From Micromonospora sp. WMMA1947 (GTDB taxonomy: Bacteria; Actinomycetota; Actinomycetes; Mycobacteriales; Micromonosporaceae), in assembly GCF_027497355.1 (NCBI RefSeq), contig NZ_CP114909.1, positions 2,852,001 to 2,916,000 on the forward strand: DNA of 64,000 nucleotides, given 5' to 3'. A model generated the notes under the pieces. It saw nothing but the letters and a program-made list of their open reading frames with translations, was not told the DNA's origin and did no database searches. Positions within the stretch are counted from its first letter, which is position 1. Each line of letters starts with the position of its first letter. Of the stretch, positions 17,417-27,100 are shown one piece after another. The position numbers were made by a program, and so were the translations under genes.

Positions 17417-18490
17417 ATGCAGAACCCGTTGACCCCCGAGGTCCTGGCCGATCCGGTGGCGCTGACCCGCGCCCTGGTCGACATCGAGTCGGTGTCCCTC
17501 AACGAGAAGGCCATCGCCGACTGCGTCGAGGAGGTGCTGCGCGGTGTGCCGCACCTGACCACCTACCGGCACTCGAACACCGTCATGGCCCGTACCGACC
17601 TGGGCCGGGCGCAGCGCGTGGTGCTCGCCGGTCACCTGGACACCGTTCCGCTCAACGGCAACTTCCCCTCGACCATGCGCGGCGACCTGATGTACGGCTG
17701 CGGCACCTCCGACATGAAGTCCGGCGTGGCGTTCGCGCTGCACCTGGCGGTGACGCTGCCCGACCCGCGCTACGACGTCACGTACTTCTTCTACGAGGCC
17801 GAGGAGATCGAGTCGAGGTACAACGGCCTCACCCTGGTCGCGCAGAGCCACCCCGAGTGGCTGGACGCCGACTTCGCGGTGCTGCTGGAGCCGACGTACG
17901 GGATCGTGGAGGCGGGCTGCCAGGGCACCATGCGGGCGGTGGTCACCACGCACGGCGAGCGGGCCCACGCGGCGCGCTCCTGGCACGGCGTGAACGCCAT
18001 CCACGGCGCGAGCGAGGTGCTGCGGCGGCTGACCACGTACGAGGCGCGCCGGGTGACGATCGAGGGCTGCGACTACCGCGAGGGCCTCAACGCGGTGCGG
18101 ATCACCGGCGGGGTGGCCGGCAACGTCATCCCCGACCGGTGCGAAATCGAGATCAACTACCGGTACGCCCCGGACCGCGACCCGGCGGGCGCCGAGGCGC
18201 ACCTGCGCGAGGTCTTCGCCGGCTTCGACCTGGAGGTCACCGACGCGGCCGCCGGTGCTCCGCCCGGGCTGGAGAGCCCGGCGGCGCAGGAGTTCCTGGC
18301 GGCGGTCGGTGCCGCGCCGATCGGCAAGCTGGGCTGGACGGACGTGGCGCGGTTCGCGGCGATGGGCATTCCGGCGCTGAACTTCGGCCCCGGGGACCCG
18401 AACCTGGCGCACCACAAGGACGAGCACGTCGAACTGACCAAGATCCGGGACGGCGCGGCGACGCTGCACCGCTGGCTGGCCCCCGCCTGA
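17417..18490 (+). CDS. dapE: Succinyl-diaminopimelate desuccinylase
   Basis: DapE hydrolyses N-succinyl-LL-diaminopimelate to succinate and LL-diaminopimelate. The 357-residue product is a dinuclear-zinc M20 enzyme with metal motifs VVLAGHLDTVPLNGN, GCGTSDMKSGVAFAL, EAEEIESRYNG and a C-terminal HHKDEHVEL. The dimerisation domain includes HGERAHAARSWHGVNAI. The size and actinobacterial-type sequence favour DapE over ArgE or a generic M20 peptidase. It is divergent from dapD and followed by a strong hairpin. Confidence 0.93.
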   Translation: MQNPLTPEVLADPVALTRALVDIESVSLNEKAIADCVEEVLRGVPHLTTYRHSNTVMARTDLGRAQRVVLAGHLDTVPLNGNFPSTMRGDLMYGCGTSDMKSGVAFALHLAVTLPDPRYDVTYFFYEAEEIESRYNGLTLVAQSHPEWLDADFAVLLEPTYGIVEAGCQGTMRAVVTTHGERAHAARSWHGVNAIHGASEVLRRLTTYEARRVTIEGCDYREGLNAVRITGGVAGNVIPDRCEIEINYRYAPDRDPAGAEAHLREVFAGFDLEVTDAAAGAPPGLESPAAQEFLAAVGAAPIGKLGWTDVARFAAMGIPALNFGPGDPNLAHHKDEHVELTKIRDGAATLHRWLAPA

Positions 18491-18500
18491 CGCGCTGCGA

Positions 18501-18535
18501 TCCCGGGGCCCGCGCCCGCCCCGCGGGCCCCGGGA
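18501..18535. terminator. Terminator between dapE and a small convergent gene
   Basis: A perfect 14-bp stem (TCCCGGGGCCCGCG at 18501-18514, complement at 18522-18535) has a 7-nt loop. There is no T-tract, as is common in this DNA. Confidence 0.75.
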
Positions 18536-18538
18536 CCG

Positions 18539-18700
18539 TCAGACGGTCGTCGTCAGGGGTGCGTCCGCCTCGCCGGTCTCGCCGGTCAGGTCGGACCGGT
18601 GGGTCTCCATCATCCGGGCGCGGCGGCGCTCGGCCACCACGTCGCGGATCCGTCGCTGCATCTGACGGCGGATCCGGATCATCTCGCTGTTACTGATCAA
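18539..18700 (-). CDS. Small basic protein, 53 residues
   Basis: A TTG start at 18700 has GGAGGA 7 nt upstream and opens a 53-codon frame. It begins MISNSEMIRIRRQMQRRI and continues RDVVAERRRARMMETH, then an acidic and threonine-rich tail ending APLTTTV. The N-terminal half should be one long, highly basic amphipathic helix, which could bind nucleic acid or a partner protein. It ends 3 bp after the dapE terminator hairpin. The good ribosome site, the termination and the codon bias make it a likely real gene of unknown function. Confidence 0.65.
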   Translation of the reverse strand: MISNSEMIRIRRQMQRRIRDVVAERRRARMMETHRSDLTGETGEADAPLTTTV

Positions 18701-18843
18701 CGCTGGCTCCTCCCCCGAAGGCGCGTCGCCCGGGGTATACCGGGTATGTGAATAGTAAGACGTCCGTGCGACCGAATTAGTTGCCCGGATCCCAAAGATT
18801 TCTCCGGCTCCCGGGCCTGCGCGCCGCGTGAGAGCCGCTCCAC

Positions 18844-18855
18844 TACGGTGGCCCC
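18844..18855 (+). promoter_or_regulatory. Leaderless -10 box for the first LOG gene
   Basis: TACGGT (18844-18849) is followed by 6 nt and the ATG at 18856; no ribosome-binding site lies between. Confidence 0.6.
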
Positions 18856-19737
18856 ATGGGCGAGAGCAGGGAAATGTCGGCCGAGGGCGGCCGGCGGGGG
18901 GAGCGGCACCGGGGAGAACGGCACCGCGGGGCGGTGACGCTGCGCAATCGGGCGATTCCGACGAGTACAGCTGATCAGCGGCTGCTCGACTCCCGGGGCC
19001 GCAGCGACTGGAAGACCAAGGACGCCTGGCGCGCGCTGCGGATCCTCTCCGAGTTCGTCGAGGGCTTCGACACCCTCGCGGACCTGCCCCCGGCGGTGAG
19101 CGTCTTCGGCTCCGCCCGCAGCAAGCCGGACAGCCCCGAGTGCCGGATGGCCGAGGAACTGGGCGGCGCCCTGGCCCGGGCCGGCTACGCGGTGATCACC
19201 GGTGGCGGCCCCGGCGTGATGGAGGCCGCCAACCGGGGCGCCGGTGAGGCCGGCGGCCTCTCCGTCGGGCTCGGCATTGAGCTGCCGTTCGAACAGGGCC
19301 TCAACGACTGGGTCGACCTGGCCATCGACTTCCGCTACTTCTTCGCCCGCAAGACCATGTTCGTCAAGTACGCCCAGGCGTTCGTGGTGCTGCCCGGCGG
19401 CTTCGGCACCCTGGACGAGCTGTTCGAGGCGCTCACCCTGGTGCAGACCGGCAAGGTGACCCGCTTCCCGGTCGTGCTGATGGGCACCGACTACTGGCGG
19501 GGACTGCTCGACTGGCTGCGCGGCACCATGGCCGCCGAGGGCAAGATCGGCCAGGCCGACCTCGACCTGATCCGTCTCACCGACGACGTCAACGAGGCCG
19601 TCCGGCACATCGTGGAGGCCGAGGCGGTGCTCTCCGCCGAGCAGGAGGCGGTCCGCGAGGAGGCGGTCGCCCGGCTGGCCGCCGACCAGCGCGCCGCCGC
19701 CGAGGCCGCCCCCGAGGGCCCGGCGGGACGGAGCTGA
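18856..19737 (+). CDS. LOG family protein (TIGR00730), long form
   Basis: This 293-residue Rossmann-like protein has the LOG signatures VITGGGPGVMEAANRGAGEA and VVLPGGFGTLDELFEALTLV. LOG enzymes hydrolyse nucleoside 5'-monophosphates, releasing ribose 5-phosphate; plant and some bacterial members activate cytokinins. The N-terminal 75 residues contain a duplicated GERHRGERHRG stretch and a charged linker. The C-terminus is a glutamate- and alanine-rich helix. It is 3 nt upstream of a second, shorter LOG gene. Confidence 0.88.
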   Translation: MGESREMSAEGGRRGERHRGERHRGAVTLRNRAIPTSTADQRLLDSRGRSDWKTKDAWRALRILSEFVEGFDTLADLPPAVSVFGSARSKPDSPECRMAEELGGALARAGYAVITGGGPGVMEAANRGAGEAGGLSVGLGIELPFEQGLNDWVDLAIDFRYFFARKTMFVKYAQAFVVLPGGFGTLDELFEALTLVQTGKVTRFPVVLMGTDYWRGLLDWLRGTMAAEGKIGQADLDLIRLTDDVNEAVRHIVEAEAVLSAEQEAVREEAVARLAADQRAAAEAAPEGPAGRS

Positions 19738-19740
19738 CCC

Positions 19741-20286
19741 GTGGCCAACGTCTGTGTCTTCTGCGCGTCCTCCCGAACCCTCGACGCCCGCTGGCTCGCG
19801 CTCGCCACCGAGACCGGTGCGGAACTGGCCCGGCGCGGGCACACGCTCGTCAGCGGCGGCGGCTGCGTCGGGATGATGGGCGCCGTGGTGCAGGGCGCGC
19901 GGGCGGCCGGTGGCCGCACCGTCGGTGTCATCCCGCAGTCCCTGGTCGACCTGGAGGTCGCCGACCTGGACTCCGACGAGCTGCTGGTGACCGACAGTCT
20001 GGCCAGCCGCAAGACGCTGATGGACGAGAAGTCCGACGCGTTCGTGGCGCTGCCCGGCGGCCTCGGCACGCTCGACGAGCTGTTCGAGGTGTGGACCACC
20101 GCCACCCTGGCCCTGCACGCCAAGCCGATGGTGATCGTCGACGTGGACGGCTTCTACCGGCCGTTGCTCGACTGGATCCGCGGGCTCGGCGAACAGCAGT
20201 TCCTCAAGCCGGCCGCGCTGGACCTGCTGATGGTCGCCGACAGCGTCCCCGCCGCCCTGGACCTGGTGGACGCCCGCCTGACCTGA
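19741..20286 (+). CDS. LOG family protein (TIGR00730), short form
   Basis: This 181-residue protein matches the canonical LOG length: NVCVFCASSRTLDARWLALA at the start, VSGGGCVGMMGAVVQGARAA, and LPGGLGTLDELFEVWTTATL carrying the PGGxGTxxE motif. It probably hydrolyses a purine nucleoside monophosphate N-glycosidic bond. It begins 3 nt after the longer paralogue, so the two are co-transcribed. They differ enough to have distinct substrates or to form a mixed complex. Confidence 0.9.
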   Translation: MANVCVFCASSRTLDARWLALATETGAELARRGHTLVSGGGCVGMMGAVVQGARAAGGRTVGVIPQSLVDLEVADLDSDELLVTDSLASRKTLMDEKSDAFVALPGGLGTLDELFEVWTTATLALHAKPMVIVDVDGFYRPLLDWIRGLGEQQFLKPAALDLLMVADSVPAALDLVDARLT

Positions 20287-20440
20287 CCCCCCGCCCCGCC
20301 GCGCTGCGCCGGACTTGTCGCCGCCTCCGCGTCCGCCGACCGGAACAGCGGGTGCGGTTGTCGCGTCACCCGGATGAGCTGCGGCGCGCGGGGCGGACGT
20401 CGGTTTCCGGGTGTCGTACCGGCGTGGTGGGATGTCGGTG

Positions 20441-23400
20441 ATGCAGGCGTACCGGTTGGTGCGCCGGCCCGGCGGCGCGGAGGCGGGGGTCCCCCACGAC
20501 GCCGGGGCGGGGCAGGGGGTGGGTCGGCCCGGCGGGCCGGCCGATGCGGAGCCGCGATCCGGGGGGTCGGCGGGCGATGCCGCGCACCCGCAGACCGCCA
20601 CGCCACCCGGCAACGCCCTGTCGCAGACGGCGACCGGCGTGCCTTCACCCGGGAGCCCTTCGCCGCAGGGCGTGGCCGAGCAGGGCACGAACACCGGGCG
20701 CTGGGCCGATCCGGTGCAGGCCGAAGTGGTCGCGCACACCGACGGGCCGATGCTCGTCGTGGGCGGTCCCGGCACCGGCAAGACGACGACGCTCGTCGAG
20801 GCGGTGGCCGCCCGGGTGGCCGAGGGCGTCGACCCGGAGCGGATCCTGGTGCTCACCTTCGGCCGGCGCGGTGCCACCGAGCTGCGCCACCGGATCGAGG
20901 CGCGGATCGCCGAGGGCGGGCACAGGGTGGTCCGGGAGCCGCTGGTGCGCACGTTCCCGGCGTACGCCTTCGGGTTGCTGCGCCGCGCGGCGGCCGAACG
21001 CGGCGAGCCCTCACCCCGGCTGCTCACCGGACCCGAGCAGGATCTGATCATCCGTGAGCTGCTCGACGTGGTGGGTGAGGAGCCCGGCGACGACCCGGTC
21101 GGCTGGCCGGAGGATCTGCGCCCCGCGCTGCGTACCCGGGCGTTCGCCCAGCAGCTCCGCGACCTGCTGATGCGTGCCGCGGAGCGCGGCGTCGGCCCGG
21201 TCGAGCTGGCGCGGCTGGGCGAGAAGCTCGGCCGCGCCGACTGGCCGGCCGCCGCGCGCTTCCTGCGGGAGTACGTCGCCGTGCTCGCCCTGCGCGACGT
21301 GAGCAACCGGGGCTCGGTCGCGTACGACCCGGCGGAACTGGTGCGTGCCGCCACCGGCATGCTGCTCGACGACCCCGAGCTGCTCGCCGCCGAGCGCCGC
21401 CGCCTGGCCCACGTGTACGTCGACGAGCTGGCCGACACCGACCCGGCCCAGCTCGACCTGCTCGCCGTGGTGGCCGGAGGCGGCCGGTCCCTCGTCGCGT
21501 TCGCCGACCCGGACTCGTCCACGTACGCGTTCCGCGGCGCCGACCCCGCGGGCGTCACCACGTTCCCGCACCGCTTCCGGACCGCCTCCGGTGCGCCGGC
21601 GGCGCAGGTCACGCTGACCACCTCCTACCGGGCCGGGCCGGAACTGCTGGCGGCCACCGCCCGGCTGGCCCGGCGGCTGCGCGGCCCGGCGGCGCACCGG
21701 CGGCTGCGCCCGCTTCCCGGGGCGCCGGCCGGGACGGTGGAGGTACGCACGTTCCGTTCCGCCACCAGCGAGTCGGCGTGGCTGGCGCACGCGTTGCGCG
21801 AAGCGCACCTGCTCGACGGCGTGCCGTGGTCCCGGATGGCGGTGCTGGTCCGTTCCACCGGCCGGCAACTGCCGTCGCTGCGGCGCGCCCTGCACACCGC
21901 CGGCGTGCCGACCGTCGTGCACGGCGAGGACCTGCCGCTGCACCTCCAGCCGGCGGTCGCCCCGCTGCTGCTCCTGCTGCGCTGCGCGCTCGAACCCGAC
22001 CGGCTGGACGAGGAAGCGGCGGTCGCGTTGCTGCACTCGCCGCTGGGCGGCGCCGATCCGCTGGCCGAACGGCGGCTGCGCCAGGGGTTGCGGGCGCTGG
22101 CGCTGGCCGGTGGTGACCGCCGCCCGTCCGGCGAGCTGCTGGTGGAGGCGTTGCGCGAACCGGCCGACCTGGCCACCATCGAGCGTCGGTGGGCGGCGCC
22201 CGCGCAGGCCGTGGCGCACCTGCTCGCAATCGCCCGGGAGACGGCCGCCCGGCCCGGTGCCACGGTCGAGGACGTGCTCTGGGCGGTGTGGCGGGAGAGC
22301 GGGCTGGCCGAACGCTGGGCCGGGGCGATCACCAGAGGGCGGGCGGCGACCGGCGAGCACGAGACCGCCCAGCGCTGGCGGGCCGAGGCGGCCGACCGCG
22401 ACCTGGACGCCGTACTCGTCCTCTTCGACGCGGCGGCCCGGTTCACCGACCGGTTGCCCGGCGCACGTACCGAGGTGTTCCTCGACCACGTCCTCGGGCA
22501 GGAGTTGCCCGCCGACACGCTCGCCGCCGCCGCCGACCGCGGCGACGCGGTACGCCTGCTCACCGCGCACGCCGCCAAGGGCCTGGAGTGGGATCTGGTC
22601 GCGGTGGCCGGGGTGCAGGAGGGCGTCTGGCCGGACCTGCGCCTGCGCGGCAGCCTGCTCGGCTCGGAGCGGCTCGTCGACGTGCTCGCCGGTCGCGCCG
22701 ACGGCGCCGGGCTGCGGGCCAGCCTGGTCGGGCAGACGTCGGCGCTGCTGGACGAGGAGCGGCGGCTGTTCCACGTGGCGATCAGCCGGGCGCGGCGGCG
22801 GCTGCTGGTCACCGCTGTCGCGTCCGCCGCTGTCGGCGGGGACGACCACGAGGAACAGCCGAGCCGCTTCCTGCACGAACTCGCCGCCGCCGACCCACCC
22901 GCCACCGGCGGAGGCGGCACCGCCCCGAGCGGGAACGGACCGAGCGGGAACGGCGCGAACGGCCCGGCCAGCCGAGGGCAAGTCGCGGACGGGCCGGTGC
23001 CGCACGGGGACGAGCATCCGCAGGACGGGCCGCCCGCCGCGCTCCCGGTCACCCTGCCGCCGCGTGGGCTCACGCTGTCCGCGTTGGTGGCGGAGCTGCG
23101 TACCGCTGTCACCGACCCGGCGACGCCGATCACCCGGCGGCACGCGGCGGCGGGTGAGCTGGCGCGGCTGGCCGCCGCCGGGGTGCCCGGCGCGCACCCG
23201 GACGACTGGTGGGGGTTGCGCGGCCTGTCCGACGACCGGCCGCTGGTCGACGAGGGCGAGCCGGTGCGGGTCACCCCGTCGGCCATGGAGAGCGCGCTGC
23301 GGTGCAGCCTGCGCTGGCTGCTGGAACGGCACGGCGGCAGCGCGCCGGCGAGCGCCGCGCAGGGCGTCGGCAACCTGGTGCACGCGGCGGCGATGCTCGC

Positions 23401-24046
23401 CGAGGACGCCAGCGTCGACCGGGAGGCGTTGCTGGAGTACGTGGCCGCCCGGTTCGACGCGATCGAACTGGCCGCCCGGTGGATGGCCGGCCCGGAGCGG
23501 CAGCGCGCCGAGGCGATGGTGGACAAGCTGCTGCGCTGGCTGGCCGGCAACCCGCGCCGGCTGCTCGCGATCGAGCACGAGTTCGCGGTCCGCCTCGACG
23601 ACCCGTCCCGCCCGATCCAGCTGACCGGCCGGGTCGACCGGCTGGAGGTCGACGCCGAGGGCAGGCTCGTGGTGATCGACCTGAAGACCGGCAAGTCGAC
23701 GGCGGTCACCGAGCGGGAGGTGGCCGAGCATCCGCAGCTCGGTGCGTATCAGGCGGCGGTCGAGGCGGGCGGGTTCGCCGAGTTCGGCGAGGAACCGGGC
23801 GGGGCCGCGCTGGTGCAACTCGGCACCGGCGCGCGGGACGCCAAGGAACAGACGCAGGCCGCCGCCGGGGAGGGGCCGGAGGCCGGGTGGGCCACCGCGC
23901 TGGTGCGCCGGACCGCCGACACGATGGCCGCCTCGACGTTCGCCGCCGTGGCCAACTCCAAGTGCCGGGTCTGCCCGGTCCGCACCAGCTGCCCGGTCTC
24001 CGGCCAGGGCCGCCAGGTGGTCGAGCCGCCCCCGGAGACCTCGTGA
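20441..24046 (+). CDS. adnA: AdnA-like helicase-nuclease subunit
   Basis: AdnA and AdnB form the actinobacterial heterodimer that resects double-strand DNA ends for recombination. This 1201-residue protein has a UvrD-like motor and a C-terminal RecB-family nuclease. Visible motifs: Walker A GGPGTGKTTT (about residue 108), motif II VDELADTD (about 328), LTAHAAKGLEWD (about 707), EERRLFHVAISRARRR, and the nuclease core VIDLKTGKS (about 1079). CRVCPVRTSC (about 1174), with an earlier Cys near 955, looks like a 4Fe-4S staple. Motif II departs from DEYQDT, suggesting the weaker motor of the pair. The ATG at 20441 is preferred; 20432 is possible. Confidence 0.87.
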   Translation: MQAYRLVRRPGGAEAGVPHDAGAGQGVGRPGGPADAEPRSGGSAGDAAHPQTATPPGNALSQTATGVPSPGSPSPQGVAEQGTNTGRWADPVQAEVVAHTDGPMLVVGGPGTGKTTTLVEAVAARVAEGVDPERILVLTFGRRGATELRHRIEARIAEGGHRVVREPLVRTFPAYAFGLLRRAAAERGEPSPRLLTGPEQDLIIRELLDVVGEEPGDDPVGWPEDLRPALRTRAFAQQLRDLLMRAAERGVGPVELARLGEKLGRADWPAAARFLREYVAVLALRDVSNRGSVAYDPAELVRAATGMLLDDPELLAAERRRLAHVYVDELADTDPAQLDLLAVVAGGGRSLVAFADPDSSTYAFRGADPAGVTTFPHRFRTASGAPAAQVTLTTSYRAGPELLAATARLARRLRGPAAHRRLRPLPGAPAGTVEVRTFRSATSESAWLAHALREAHLLDGVPWSRMAVLVRSTGRQLPSLRRALHTAGVPTVVHGEDLPLHLQPAVAPLLLLLRCALEPDRLDEEAAVALLHSPLGGADPLAERRLRQGLRALALAGGDRRPSGELLVEALREPADLATIERRWAAPAQAVAHLLAIARETAARPGATVEDVLWAVWRESGLAERWAGAITRGRAATGEHETAQRWRAEAADRDLDAVLVLFDAAARFTDRLPGARTEVFLDHVLGQELPADTLAAAADRGDAVRLLTAHAAKGLEWDLVAVAGVQEGVWPDLRLRGSLLGSERLVDVLAGRADGAGLRASLVGQTSALLDEERRLFHVAISRARRRLLVTAVASAAVGGDDHEEQPSRFLHELAAADPPATGGGGTAPSGNGPSGNGANGPASRGQVADGPVPHGDEHPQDGPPAALPVTLPPRGLTLSALVAELRTAVTDPATPITRRHAAAGELARLAAAGVPGAHPDDWWGLRGLSDDRPLVDEGEPVRVTPSAMESALRCSLRWLLERHGGSAPASAAQGVGNLVHAAAMLAEDASVDREALLEYVAARFDAIELAARWMAGPERQRAEAMVDKLLRWLAGNPRRLLAIEHEFAVRLDDPSRPIQLTGRVDRLEVDAEGRLVVIDLKTGKSTAVTEREVAEHPQLGAYQAAVEAGGFAEFGEEPGGAALVQLGTGARDAKEQTQAAAGEGPEAGWATALVRRTADTMAASTFAAVANSKCRVCPVRTSCPVSGQGRQVVEPPPETS

Positions 24047-24101
24047 GCGCGAGGAGTGAGCCGGTTTTGCGAGCCCCGCAGTCGCGAACAAGGACGGCAC
24101 C

Positions 24102-27100
24102 GTGACCGTTCAGCCGGCGCTGTTCGGCGCCTCCGCCACGCCCGCGCCGCGCACCGCCGACGCCGGGCCCCGTTACACGCCCGTCGAGCTGGCCCGGCTG
24201 CTGCGGCTGCCCGCGCCCACCCGGGAGCAGGCCGCGATCATCGCCGCGCCGGTGGAACCGCTGCTGGTGGTCGCGGGCGCCGGCTCGGGCAAGACCGAGA
24301 CGATGGCCGCGCGGGTGGTCTGGCTGGTCGCCAACTCCTACGTACGCCCCGAGCACATCCTCGGCCTCACCTTCACCCGTAAGGCGGCAGGGGAGCTGGC
24401 GCACCGGGTCCGCACGCGGCTCGACCAGCTCATCCGACGGCTCGGCCGACAGGGGCGGGATCCGCACGACGATCCGCTGGCGGGCGAGCCGACCGTGTCG
24501 ACGTACCACTCGTACGCCGGGCGGATCGTCACCGAGCACGGGCTGCGCGCCGGGTACGAGCCGACCACCCGGCTGCTCACCGAGGCGTCCCGCTGGCAGC
24601 TCGTCGACCTGCTGGTGCGCAACTACGACGGCGACATGTCCGAGGTGGACCGGATGCCGTCGACCATCACCGACGCCGTGCTGGCCCTCGCCGGTGAGCT
24701 GGACGAACACCTGGTCGACCCGGACGAGCTGGCCGCCTGGACCGGCCGGTTCTTCGCCGACGTGCAGTCCCGGCCCGGCCGCGTCTACGCCGACGTGCGC
24801 AAGGCGCTCCAGCTCCAGCGGACCCGGCTGAAGCTGCTGCCGCTGGTCCGCGCGTACGCCCGGCGCAAGGACGACTTCGAGGCGATGGACTTCGCCGACC
24901 AGCTCGCCCGCGCGGCCCGGGTGGCCCGCGACCATCCCGGCGTCGGCGTGATCGAGCGGGACCGGTTCCGGGTGGTGCTGCTCGACGAGTACCAGGACAC
25001 CAGCCACGCCCAGGTGGTGCTGCTCAACGCGCTGTTCGGCGGCGGCCACCCGGTCACCGCCGTCGGCGACCCGTGCCAGTCCATCTACGGCTGGCGCGGG
25101 GCCAGCGCCGGCACGCTCGACCGGTTCCCGGCCGAGTTCGCCCGTACCGACGGCAGCCCCGCCGACGTGCTCAGCCTGACGACGAGCTGGCGCAACCGGC
25201 CGGAGATCCTCGGCGTCGCCAACACGCTGTCGGTGCCGCTGCGGGCGGCCGGCGCACGGGTGCCGGAACTGCACGCCGCGCTCAGCGTCCGCGACCCGAT
25301 CCCGCACCGCTCGCCGGGCGGGCAGGGCGGCGGCACCGTGCACAGCGCGCTGCTTGAGACGTACGCCGACGAGGCCGACTGGATCGCGGACAGCGTGCTG
25401 GCGGCCTGGCGGGGCGCGGCCGGGATGCCCGGCGCGCTGCCCGAGCACATCCCCGCCGACCGCCGCCCGACCACCGCGGTGCTGGTGCGGTTGCGCAGCC
25501 AGATCCCGGCGATCGAGGCGGCGTTGCGCGCCCGCGGGCTACCGGTCGACGTGGTCGGCCTGGGTGGGCTGCTGGACACCCCGGAGGTACGGGACGTGGT
25601 GTGCACGCTGCGTGTGCTCGCCGACCCGACCGACGGGGCGGCGCTGCTGCGGCTGCTGACCGGCGCGCGCTGGCGGATCGGCCCGCGTGACCTGGTCGCC
25701 CTGCACCGCCGCGCCCGCGCCATCGCCCGCAGCCGCCGGGAACTCACCGGCGACGAGGGCCCGGAGATCACCGTGGACGCGCTGGACGAGGCGACGCTTG
25801 TGGAGGCGCTCGCGGATCTGGGGCCGGCGCAGGCGTACTCGGCCGAGGGCTACGCGCGGCTGCGCTCGTACGGGATGGAGCTGGCGCTGCTGCGGTACCG
25901 GCTGGACCAGTCGCTGCCGGAACTGATCGCGGACATCGAGCGGACCATCGGCCTCGACGTCGAGGTGGCGGTCCGGGCCGGCCGGGACGGCGCGGGCGAC
26001 GCCGGGCTGGCCCGCGCCCACCTGGACGCGCTGGGTGACGTGGCGGCCCGGTTCAGCGGCGAGACGCCCGGCGCGACGCTCGCCGGTTTCCTCGCCTACC
26101 TGGCTGCGGCCGAGGACGAGGAGCGCGGGCTGGCGCCGGGTGAGGTCGAGGTGGTGGCCGGTGCGGTGCAGGTGCTCACCGCGCACGCCGCGAAGGGCCT
26201 GGAGTGGGACGTGGTGGCGGTCGCCGGGATGACCCGGGGCGTCTGGCCGGGGCCGGTCCGCAACTCCGACCACTGGCTGGGCGGGCTGGGCGTGCTGCCG
26301 TTCCCGTTGCGCGGCGACGCGGACGGGCTGCCCGAGCTGGCCCTGCCGGAGGCGGAGGACCAGCGCGGCGTGGCCCGGGCGCTCACCGACTTCACCGACG
26401 CCTGGCGGGCGCACGACGAGCGGGAGGAGCGCCGGCTGGCGTACGTGGCGGTGACCCGTCCCCGCCGGCTGCTGCTCTGCTCCGGCTACTGGTGGGGGGA
26501 GGGGACCAAGCGGTTCCGGGGCCCGTCGGTGTTCCTGCGCGAGGTGCACGACGCCTGCCTGGCCGGCGCGGACGGGCACGTGGTGGACGCCTGGACGCCC
26601 GAGCCGGCCGGGGACGCGGTGAACCCGACCACCGAGACGGTGCTGCGGGCCGAGTGGCCGGCCGACCCGCTGGGGGCCCGCCGGCCGGGGCTGACCGAGG
26701 CGGCGGCGCTGGTCCGCCGTCACCTGGCCGACCCGGAGACGGCCCGGCGCGAGGCGGCACTGCTCGCCACGACGGCGGACGACGCCGAGGTGACCCGCTG
26801 GCGGCGCGAGGCCGAGCTGCTGCTCGCCGAGCGGGCGGAGCTGGCCCGGCAGGCCGAGGCGGTCGAGGTCGAACTGCCCGGCCACCTCTCGGTGACCCAG
26901 CTGGTGGCGTTGCGCCGCGACCCGGAGGCACTGGCCCGGACGCTGCGCCGCCCGATGCCGACAGAGCCGAACCCGTACGCCCGGCGCGGCACCGCGTTCC
27001 ACGCCTGGCTGGAGCAGCGCTTCGGCGCGGACCGGCTGCTCGACGTGGACGAGCTGCCCGGCGCGGCGGACGAGGGCGCGGCCCCGGACGAGGCGCTGGT

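Noticed and set aside
21011..24100. Very long frame antisense to adnA
   Set aside because: Same artefact; the translation is Arg-, Gln- and Gly-rich without structure.
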